Source of the DNA: an uncultured Thermomicrobiales bacterium
GTDB taxonomy: Bacteria > Chloroflexota > Chloroflexia > Thermomicrobiales > UBA6265
NCBI GenBank assembly: GCA_902806375.1
Contig: CADCWK010000130.1
Span: 1 to 6,819 of the forward strand
Length of the DNA stretch: 6,819 bases
Reading direction: 5' to 3'
Part shown: positions 1-5,469 of the stretch, piece by piece
How positions within the stretch are numbered: position 1 is the first letter of the stretch
Layout: each line of letters starts with the position of its first letter
Translations under genes and position numbers: made by a program
The notes under the pieces: model-generated
Told to the model about the DNA's origin: nothing
The model's input: the letters and a program-made list of their open reading frames with translations, nothing else
The model's database searches: none

Positions 1-1101
1 ATGAGCGGTGAGTCCGAGGCCCGGGCGATGCAGGAGACGATGCAAGCGGTCGTCTGTCACGGCCCCCTGGAGTACCGGCTGGAGTCAGTGCCGGTTCCCG
101 TTCCGGGGCCCGGCGAGGCTCTGGTCCGGGTGGAAGCGGTCGGGATCTGTGCGAGCGACCTGAAGTGCTACCACGGGGCTGCGAAGTTCTGGGGCGACGA
201 CTCCCGTCCCGCGTATGCCGAGACCGAGGTGGTCCCGGGCCACGAGTTCGTCGGCACCGTGATCGGGCTGGACGACGAAGCCGCGCAGCGGTGGGGGATC
301 GTCGTTGGCGACCGGGTGGTGAGCGAGCAGATCGTGCCGTGCTGGCAATGCCGCTACTGCCTCGATGGCAAGTACTGGATGTGCCAGCGGAACGACATAT
401 ACGGCTTCAAGCGCCGCACTCCCGGCGCCATGGCCGAGTACATGGTCTATCCCAGGGACGCGCTGGTGCACAAGGTCTCCGCGGACGTGCCCGCCGCCCA
501 CGCGGCCTTCGCCGAGCCGCTGTCCTGCGCGCTGCACGCCGTGGAGCGGGCCAGCATCCGCTTCGAGGACGTGGTCGTGGTCGCGGGGTGCGGCCCGATC
601 GGGCTCGGGATGGTCGCGGGCGCCAAGTCGAAGAACCCCCGGCTGGTGATCGCACTCGACCGCGAGCCGCAGAAGCTCGACCTGGCGCTGGAGTGCGGCG
701 CGGATCTGGTGGTCGACATCGGCTCGGAGGACGTCGTCGAACGGGTCAAGGCAGTGACCGATGGCTATGGCGCCGACGTCTACCTCGAGGCTACCGGCCA
801 CCCCTCAGCAGTCGGCCAGGGACTCAACCTGCTGCGGAAGCTCGGCACCTACGTCGAGTACAGCGTCTTCGGCAGCAACGTGACCGTCGACTGGTCGATC
901 ATCGGCGACGACAAGGAACTCGATGTCCGCGGCGCACACCTCGGCCCGCACTGCTGGCCGGCTGCGATCCGCATGATCGAGTCCGGCCGGCTGCCGATGA
1001 GCAAGATCTGCAGCCACCAACTTCCCCTCGCCGAGTTCCAGAAGGGCCTCGAGCTCGTGGACAGCGGCAAGGACTCGATCAAGGTCTCACTCATTCCCTG
1101 A
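1..1101 (+). CDS. eltD: Zinc-dependent medium-chain polyol dehydrogenase, erythritol/L-threitol dehydrogenase type
   Basis: Predicted cytoplasmic NAD-dependent oxidation of a polyol to a ketose; the characterised mycobacterial EltD converts erythritol and L-threitol to L-erythrulose. Visible are likely catalytic-zinc ligands C50, the G-H-E motif at 80-82 and E172; the four structural-zinc cysteines C114, C117, C120 and C128; the Rossmann motif G-C-G-P-I-G at 196-201; and D220 at the end of the second Rossmann strand, which favours NAD over NADP. The stretches GICASDLKCYHGAAKFWGD and YGFKRRTPGAMAEYMVYP match my memory of EltD, so the subfamily call is fairly good, but substrate is inferred. 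Length (366 aa) is normal. The start is uncertain: ATG occurs at 1, 28 and 40. The one at 40 begins MQAVVCHGP, where family homology starts, and has AGGAG at 32-36, but with only a 3-base spacer. DNA upstream of base 1 is not visible. The gene lies 243 bases before the ABC importer operon on the same strand. Confidence 0.82.
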   Translation: MSGESEARAMQETMQAVVCHGPLEYRLESVPVPVPGPGEALVRVEAVGICASDLKCYHGAAKFWGDDSRPAYAETEVVPGHEFVGTVIGLDDEAAQRWGIVVGDRVVSEQIVPCWQCRYCLDGKYWMCQRNDIYGFKRRTPGAMAEYMVYPRDALVHKVSADVPAAHAAFAEPLSCALHAVERASIRFEDVVVVAGCGPIGLGMVAGAKSKNPRLVIALDREPQKLDLALECGADLVVDIGSEDVVERVKAVTDGYGADVYLEATGHPSAVGQGLNLLRKLGTYVEYSVFGSNVTVDWSIIGDDKELDVRGAHLGPHCWPAAIRMIESGRLPMSKICSHQLPLAEFQKGLELVDSGKDSIKVSLIP

Positions 1102-1127
1102 GCAACGGGGGCGCACCCCTCGACGCT

Positions 1128-1146
1128 GCGCGGCACCATGCCGCGC
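1128..1146 (+). terminator. Strong hairpin after eltD, candidate terminator or leader structure
   Basis: A perfect 8-base inverted repeat, GCGCGGCA at 1128-1135 and TGCCGCGC at 1139-1146, encloses the 3-base loop CCA, starting 26 bases after the eltD stop. A shorter GGGG/CCCC stem precedes it (1107-1110 with 1116-1119). There is no T-tract, so it is not a textbook intrinsic terminator, although hairpins without T-tracts are often proposed as terminators in high-GC actinobacteria. It ends 2 bases before a GGAGG ribosome-binding-site-like sequence, so it could instead be a leader structure. Confidence 0.45.
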
Positions 1147-1148
1147 TC

Positions 1149-1153
1149 GGAGG
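1149..1153 (+). promoter_or_regulatory. Shine-Dalgarno-like GGAGG before a small ORF
   Basis: GGAGG lies 6 bases before the ATG at 1160, which is ideal spacing. It is the best ribosome-binding-site match in the eltD-ATPase intergenic region and is better placed than anything directly in front of the ATPase ATG. It supports, but does not prove, translation of the small ORF at 1160-1351. Confidence 0.35.
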
Positions 1154-1159
1154 ACAGCA

Positions 1160-1351
1160 ATGGCGCAACAGGACGCGGGTTACCGGCCGCAGCGTGCTCG
1201 GACGCCACAGGTCGAGCACACCCGCGGCCTGAGACCCCGGGAATGGCATGCCGGGACCCGCCCGGCGCCAATCCTGCGCTCCGTACGGATCAGGGCTGAC
1301 CACACGCGAGTCATCACCGAATACCCGAGCAGGAATGGGGAGTCATGGTAG
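1160..1351 (+). CDS. Possible 63-aa leader ORF overlapping the ATPase start
   Basis: I do not recognise this product. It is a small, basic, arginine-rich peptide (MAQQDAGYRPQRARTPQ...) with no domain, membrane segment or signal peptide. In its favour, the ATG has GGAGG 6 bases upstream, and the TAG stop (1349-1351) overlaps the ATPase start codon region (ATG at 1345), a geometry typical of translational coupling. Against it, about 76% of its codons end in G or C by my count, lower than the neighbouring genes, and arginine-rich open frames arise by chance in GC-rich DNA. It could be a regulatory leader peptide or a chance open frame. Confidence 0.22.
   Translation: MAQQDAGYRPQRARTPQVEHTRGLRPREWHAGTRPAPILRSVRIRADHTRVITEYPSRNGESW
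1280..1289. promoter_or_regulatory. Perfect 10-base palindrome TCCGTACGGA, candidate operator
   Basis: TCCGTACGGA is identical to its reverse complement and lies 55 bases upstream of the ATPase ATG, where a repressor or activator site for the transporter operon would be expected. An 8-base palindrome (GGCATGCC, 1245-1252) lies nearby. I see no convincing -35/-10 pair to anchor it, and one such palindrome in about 240 bases is not rare by chance, so the assignment is tentative. Confidence 0.25.
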
Positions 1352-2904
1352 TCCCGACCGACGAGCGAGAAACGGAAGGATCCGGAGCGGCGAAACCCGG
1401 GTCGGTCGCATTCACCGCAGTCGGGGTGAAGAAGCACTATCCCGGCGTGAAGGCGCTCGACGGTGTCGATCTCGAGGGCTACGCCGGGAGCGTGCTGGGG
1501 GTCTGCGGCGCCAACGGAGCCGGGAAATCCACGTTCGCCAAGCTGCTCGCCGGCGTCGAGACGTTGACCGATGGCGAGATCACCATCAGTGGCTTCCCGC
1601 ATCCGGTCCGGAACGCCGCCGAGGCGGAGCAGGCGGGCGTGCTGATGATGCACCAGGAGCCGTTGATCATCGACGACTTCACGGTGGGGGAGAACGTCTG
1701 GCTGTACAAGCTCCGTGAGGGTCGGGACATCCGGCCGTGGGCGACGAAGGTCGACACCAACGGTGCCGCGACCCGGGAGGTCCTGCAGGGAGTCGGTCTC
1801 GGCCACCTCTCGACCCGCCAGCTCGCCCGCGGGCTCGGGCCGGGCCAGCGCCAGATGCTGTCCCTGAGCCGCGCAGCGGTGACCAAGCACAAGATCATGA
1901 TCTTGGACGAGACGACGGCGTCGACGAGCGAGGAGCACTTCAACGACATCCTGAGCCTGGTGAAACGCGAGAAGGAGGCGGGGACGTCGATCATCTTCGT
2001 GTCCCACCGGCTGAACGAAGTCTTCGCCATGTGCGACCGGATCGCGGTGCTCCGCAACGGCACGTTGGTCAAGGTCCTCGATGCCGCCGAGACCGACCCG
2101 GACGAGGTCACGGCCCTGATGATCGGACAGGCTCTGAAGGCGCTGGACCGGCCCGCGCCCGTGCACCCGGCGCCGGACCAGGTTCCCGTGCTGTCGGTAC
2201 GCGATCTCCACGGCGGTAGCGCGAACGGTGTGTCGTTCGACGTCAACCCGGGGGAGATCCTCGGTCTCTACGGCCTCGTCGGCAGCGGTCGCTCGTCGGT
2301 CGCTCGCACCATCACGGGGCAGCGCCCGGCGGCCGGCGGGTCGATCAAGCTGCACGGCAACGAGGTGAGCCTGCCCAACCCCACGGCCGCGGTGGCGAAG
2401 GGGATCGCCTACCTCACCGAGGACCGCCGACTCGAGGGCTTCGTCAAGGACTTCGACAACGGCGAGAACATGAGCCTCGTCGCGCTCCCCCAGATGGCCA
2501 CGGCCGGCGTCGTCGACGGGAAGCGCGAGAAGACGCGTATCCGCGAGCTGATCTCCGAATACCAGGTCAAGGGCGGCACCAAGACCTACACCCGCAATCT
2601 GAGCGGCGGCAATCAGCAGAAAGTCGTGGTCGCCAAGTGGCTCGAGACCGATCCGGAATTCGTCGTCCTGGACGAACCGACCAAGGGCATCGACGTCGGT
2701 GCCCGCTCGAACATCTACCAGATCATCCACAGCGTCGCCGCACGCGGGAAAGGGATATTGGTCGTGTCGAGCGAGGCCGAGGAATTGTTGTCCCTCTGCC
2801 ACCGCATCCTCGTCATGCGCAACGGCGAGATCGTGGCCGAGTTCGACCCTGAGAACGCCACCACGGACGACCTGGTCCGCACCGCACTGACCCACGAAGG
2901 CTGA
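1345..2904 (+). CDS. CUT2 (ribose-type) sugar/polyol ABC importer, double ATPase subunit
   Basis: Cytoplasmic ATPase powering import through the permease encoded next. At 519 aa with two nucleotide-binding domains, it matches RbsA/XylG/MglA architecture. Domain 1: Walker A G-A-N-G-A-G-K-S-T at 55-63, Q-loop Q104, signature region L-G-P-G-Q at 164-168, Walker B I-M-I-L-D-E at 184-189, switch H221. Domain 2: Walker A-like G-L-V-G-S-G-R-S-S at 310-318 with Arg replacing Lys, signature LSGGNQQK at 419-426, Walker B F-V-V-L-D-E at 439-444, and S-S-E where a switch His would be, as is usual in this family. The domain 1 signature lacks the usual Ser (Gly165). The ATG at 1345 is preceded by GGGGAG at 1337-1342 with only a 2-base gap and AGGA at 1331-1334, so its own ribosome site is mediocre. 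It is the first gene of the three-gene importer operon, 41 bases before the permease. The ribose-type family is certain; the cargo is not. Confidence 0.93.
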   Translation: MVVPTDERETEGSGAAKPGSVAFTAVGVKKHYPGVKALDGVDLEGYAGSVLGVCGANGAGKSTFAKLLAGVETLTDGEITISGFPHPVRNAAEAEQAGVLMMHQEPLIIDDFTVGENVWLYKLREGRDIRPWATKVDTNGAATREVLQGVGLGHLSTRQLARGLGPGQRQMLSLSRAAVTKHKIMILDETTASTSEEHFNDILSLVKREKEAGTSIIFVSHRLNEVFAMCDRIAVLRNGTLVKVLDAAETDPDEVTALMIGQALKALDRPAPVHPAPDQVPVLSVRDLHGGSANGVSFDVNPGEILGLYGLVGSGRSSVARTITGQRPAAGGSIKLHGNEVSLPNPTAAVAKGIAYLTEDRRLEGFVKDFDNGENMSLVALPQMATAGVVDGKREKTRIRELISEYQVKGGTKTYTRNLSGGNQQKVVVAKWLETDPEFVVLDEPTKGIDVGARSNIYQIIHSVAARGKGILVVSSEAEELLSLCHRILVMRNGEIVAEFDPENATTDDLVRTALTHEG

Positions 2905-2932
2905 CGAGCCTCCGCTCCGCAATCACCCAGAC

Positions 2933-2938
2933 AAGGAG
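2933..2938 (+). promoter_or_regulatory. Ribosome-binding site of the permease gene
   Basis: AAGGAG lies 7 bases before the ATG at 2946, a near-ideal Shine-Dalgarno site that fixes the permease start. Confidence 0.75.
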
Positions 2939-2945
2939 CTTTTCG

Positions 2946-3974
2946 ATGACAGCGACACCCAAGGCCCCTCCCGTCCACCATCACGAGGAGGACACGTCCA
3001 GGGGCAACGCCGTCAGCACCTGGGTCAAGGGCCAGTACGCCCTCTACATCCTGCTGGCCCTGCTGATCGTCGCCACCATCACCCGGGGGTCCATCTTCTG
3101 GGGCCGCACGAACCTGACCAACCTGCTGCTGCAGATGTCGATCATCGGCGTCGTGGTGCTGGCCCAGCTGATCGTCGTGCTGACCGGGGGCATCGACATC
3201 AGCGTCGGCTCCGCGCTGGGCCTCGCCGCGGTCGTCGCGGCCGGGCTCTTCGACGGTCCCTCGGTGCTGCTCGGGCTCGTCGTGGCGCTCGCCATCGGGG
3301 CGGCTGTCGGCGCCGTGAACGGCTGGCTGGTGGCCTTCCGCGGGCTGGAGCCGTTCATCGTCACACTCGGCATGCTCGCCCTGGCCCGTGGCCTGGTCTA
3401 CGCCTACGGCAACGGCATCCCGATCAACCCCGAGGCTGCGGACTCCTACGCCCGCTTCGGTCAGTCGACGCTCCTGGGCATCCCGGTGCTGGCGATCATC
3501 TGGCTGGCGATGGCGGGGCTCATCGCCTTCCTGCTGTACCGCACGGTCTGGGGACGTCGGGTCTACGCCATCGGGTCCAACGTCGAGGCGGCCCGCAGCT
3601 CGGGCATCCCCGTGAAGTCGACGTTGTGGTCTGTGTACATCCTGGCCGGACTGCTCGTCGGTCTGGGCGGCTGGCTGTTCCTCGCCCGGTTCGCCAGCGG
3701 TACGTCCACCGCCGGCAGCCTGCTCGAGCTGGAGGCGATCGCGGCGGTCGTCATCGGCGGCGCCCGCCTCTCCGGTGGCTACGGCAAGGTGTTCGGGGCT
3801 GTCGTCGGCACGGTCATCTTCGCCGTCATCGCCAATCTGCTGTCGCTGCTGAACGTCTCCACCTTCCTTCAGGACGCGTTCCGGGGCGGGCTCATCCTCG
3901 TCGCGGTCACGCTCGCGACGGTGCAGATCGTGCGCAAGCGCAAGAGCACCTCCACCCCGGCCGCGGCCCACTGA
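2946..3974 (+). CDS. CUT2 ABC importer permease subunit
   Basis: Integral membrane permease, 342 aa, of the RbsC/BPD_transp_2 family, expected to form the translocation channel, probably as a homodimer with the upstream double ATPase. After a hydrophilic N-terminus containing H-H-H-E-E-D (11-16), the first membrane helix is about 31-45. Further hydrophobic segments continue to near residue 330, roughly 8-10 in all. The family motif L-T-G-G-I-D-I-S-V-G is at 79-88. The cytoplasmic loop motif E-A-A-R-S-S-G-I at 214-221 is where this family contacts the ATPase. The tail (KRKSTSTPAAAH) is short, basic and polar. The gene has a strong ribosome-binding site and is followed after 10 bases by the binding-protein gene, so the two are surely co-transcribed. 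The length is typical and nothing is missing. Confidence 0.93.
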   Translation: MTATPKAPPVHHHEEDTSRGNAVSTWVKGQYALYILLALLIVATITRGSIFWGRTNLTNLLLQMSIIGVVVLAQLIVVLTGGIDISVGSALGLAAVVAAGLFDGPSVLLGLVVALAIGAAVGAVNGWLVAFRGLEPFIVTLGMLALARGLVYAYGNGIPINPEAADSYARFGQSTLLGIPVLAIIWLAMAGLIAFLLYRTVWGRRVYAIGSNVEAARSSGIPVKSTLWSVYILAGLLVGLGGWLFLARFASGTSTAGSLLELEAIAAVVIGGARLSGGYGKVFGAVVGTVIFAVIANLLSLLNVSTFLQDAFRGGLILVAVTLATVQIVRKRKSTSTPAAAH

Positions 3975-3984
3975 GGCGGGGACG

Positions 3985-5037
3985 ATGACGAGGACCGGCA
4001 GGACGAGGCCGATGTTCCGGCGCCTGGTAGCGACGGCCGCCGCCGCGACCCTGATGATGACGTTGAGCGCCTGCGGGGACCTCTATCCCTCCGACAAGCC
4101 TGCTCAGGAACCGGCGAACGGCGGCGCGTCCGACGCGAGCGATGTGGTGATCGGCTTCGCCCAGCAGCAGTTGCAGGCGCCGTACTTCGCGGCCATGGAG
4201 GCGCGGGCGGAGCAGATCGCCCGGGACCAGGGGTTCGAGATGCTCTTCCAGTCCGCCAACAAGGACCCGGCCATCCAGATGAACCAGATGCAGACGATGA
4301 TCGCGCAGGGAGCTCACGTGCTGGTGGTCAACGCGACCAGCGTCCGGGGTCAGGCCGAGATGATGACGCAGGTCGCCTCGCAGATCCCGGTCGTCTACAT
4401 CGACACCAGCGTGCCCGGGACCGGGATGACGAGCGTGCAGTCCGACAACCTGACCATAGGCCGGGAGTCGGGCAAGATCACCGCCCAACGGCTGCTCGAC
4501 ATGGGCAAGACGAGCATCAAGGTGGCGATCCTCACCGGCCCCGCCACCGACGAGTTCGTCGGTCCGGCCCGGCGCCAGGGGTTCCTCGACGGGCTCGAGG
4601 AGGGCGGACTCCCGTACGAGATCGTCGCCGAGCAGTCGGGGGACTACGCGCAGGACAAGGGTCAGGTAGCGGCGGAGAACATGCTGGCCGCCAACCCCGA
4701 CGTCGACCTGATCTTCGGGTTGAACGACTCCATGGCGCTCGGTGCCTACGCGGTGGTCAACGGAAAGGCGCGGTACGAGAACGTCTACGTCGCTGCCTCG
4801 GCCGACGGGCAGAAGGAGGCCCTCGCGCTGATCGCCCGGGACGGCTGTGAAGGCCGTTACCTCTCCACCGGGCTCAACTCGCCGTCGCTCGCCGCCGAGG
4901 AGGCACTCCAGATCGCGGTCGACGTCGCCACGGGGAAGACGGAGCCGAGCGACTACCCCGAGGAGTCCTTCACCCTGGCCGTCGGGATCGGCTGCGAGAA
5001 CATCGAGGAGTACTACGACCCCAACAGTGTCTTCTGA
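3985..5037 (+). CDS. Lipoprotein substrate-binding protein of the CUT2 importer
   Basis: Extracytoplasmic solute-binding protein (RbsB/Peripla_BP_4 type), 350 aa, that captures the sugar or polyol. The N-terminus has Arg residues (R12, R13), a hydrophobic stretch at 14-27 and the lipobox L-S-A-C at 27-30, so Cys30 should be lipidated after cleavage. A flexible Pro/Ala/Asp-rich linker follows to about residue 52. The fold then starts with VVIGFAQQQLQAPYF, and later motifs such as Q-S-D-N (near 152), I-L-T-G-P and F-G-L-N-D-S fit the two-lobed binding fold. C288 and C337 in the C-terminal part could pair as a disulfide. The start could be ATG 3985 or ATG 4012 (residue 10); both leave an intact signal peptide. 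The gene closes the importer operon. Ligand cannot be read from sequence; the eltD neighbour suggests a tetritol or other polyol. Confidence 0.92.
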   Translation: MTRTGRTRPMFRRLVATAAAATLMMTLSACGDLYPSDKPAQEPANGGASDASDVVIGFAQQQLQAPYFAAMEARAEQIARDQGFEMLFQSANKDPAIQMNQMQTMIAQGAHVLVVNATSVRGQAEMMTQVASQIPVVYIDTSVPGTGMTSVQSDNLTIGRESGKITAQRLLDMGKTSIKVAILTGPATDEFVGPARRQGFLDGLEEGGLPYEIVAEQSGDYAQDKGQVAAENMLAANPDVDLIFGLNDSMALGAYAVVNGKARYENVYVAASADGQKEALALIARDGCEGRYLSTGLNSPSLAAEEALQIAVDVATGKTEPSDYPEESFTLAVGIGCENIEEYYDPNSVF

Positions 5038-5116
5038 AACGCGCGCGGGGGACCACGCTCGAACCGCGATCCGGGCTCTGCGGACTGCCGGTCCCACCGC
5101 TGTTGTAGGAGCTGGT

Positions 5117-5260
5117 CCGGGGGTGCTGGCCTGCGGCGTCCGCCAGGGCCGCGGACACGTCGAACGACGCCGCGTTGCGCTCCGGCGTGCCGTCGGTGAG
5201 GAAGACGATCCGGTCGCTCGGCTCGAGCGGAAGCGACTGCACCGAAAGTCTTGCCGGGCA
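5117..5260 (-). pseudogene. Relic of a SpoIIE/RsbU-type PP2C serine phosphatase
   Basis: Reading the minus strand from 5260 to 5117 gives CPARLS, then VQSLPLEPSDRIVFLTDG (V codon at 5242-5240), then TPERNAASFDVSAALADAA, then GQHPR. This resembles the late part of actinobacterial SpoIIE-family phosphatase domains, where L-E-P-G-D-R-L-x-x-x-T-D-G-M-x-E-R-N-A-A is typical and T-D-G carries a metal-binding Asp. Nearly all codons end in G or C, as expected of former coding DNA. The frame meets a stop just upstream (TGA at 5287-5285). The rest of the catalytic domain before it and the usual C-terminal D-D-A-T-V-L segment after it are not recognisable in frame. The fragment therefore cannot make a working phosphatase. 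The family assignment is from memory of the motif, not a search. Confidence 0.6.
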
Positions 5261-5456
5261 GACAGTGGCAGCGTCTCGGCCTGCTCAACTCCGCGGCTGC
5301 GAGCGCCGTCGATCCGGCTGGTGTACGTCGCCCCGACCGGCGGGTGCGCGTCTCGGCTGGCGCGGGTACGGTCCCCGTCACGCAACCGAAGCAGACGAAC
5401 TCGCTGCTCTTCGCTGGGCGGCCCCACTCCAGGACGACGATCCTGCGTCTGAGACC

Positions 5457-5462
5457 AGGAGG
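5457..5462 (+). promoter_or_regulatory. Ribosome-binding site deciding a GTG start
   Basis: AGGAGG, a full Shine-Dalgarno core, sits 7 bases before GTG at 5470. This selects GTG as the start of the downstream dehydrogenase even though the reading frame stays open further upstream. Confidence 0.75.
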
Positions 5463-5469
5463 CCCAGCC

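Larger units (their letters stand above)
5038..5469. other. 432-base gap without an intact gene
   Basis: No + strand reading frame here looks like a protein, and none has a ribosome-binding site except the one for the downstream gene (5457-5462). The minus strand carries a phosphatase-like relic at about 5117-5260. I found no tRNA, no clear terminator after the binding-protein gene (only weak stems such as CGGT/ACCG at 5089-5099) and no convincing promoter. The minus-strand part at about 5290-5460 is open in places but has no recognisable homology. The region reads as decayed or rearranged DNA separating the importer operon from the next dehydrogenase gene. Confidence 0.6.

Noticed and set aside
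165..1232. Overlapping + strand frame of 355 codons across eltD
   Set aside because: It is an Arg/Pro-rich translation in the wrong frame of a recognisable dehydrogenase.
1180..2922. Long open frame on the minus strand (580 codons) opposite the ATPase gene
   Set aside because: It mirrors the ATPase gene on the opposite strand, has a low-complexity Asp/Arg/Val/His-rich composition and shows no recognisable domain. It is a typical GC-rich antisense shadow.
5049..5095. Inverted repeat GGGACC (5049-5054) / GGTCCC (5090-5095) as a terminator after the binding-protein gene
   Set aside because: The arms are only 6 bases with a 35-base loop and no T-tract, too weak to call in GC-rich DNA.
5215..5229. 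Hairpin CGCTCG-GCT-CGAGCG in the 5038-5469 gap, considered as a terminator
   Set aside because: It lies inside the phosphatase-like former coding stretch (L-P-L-E-P-S-D codons), about 180 bases past the binding-protein stop, with no T-tract. It is probably a by-product of codon use.
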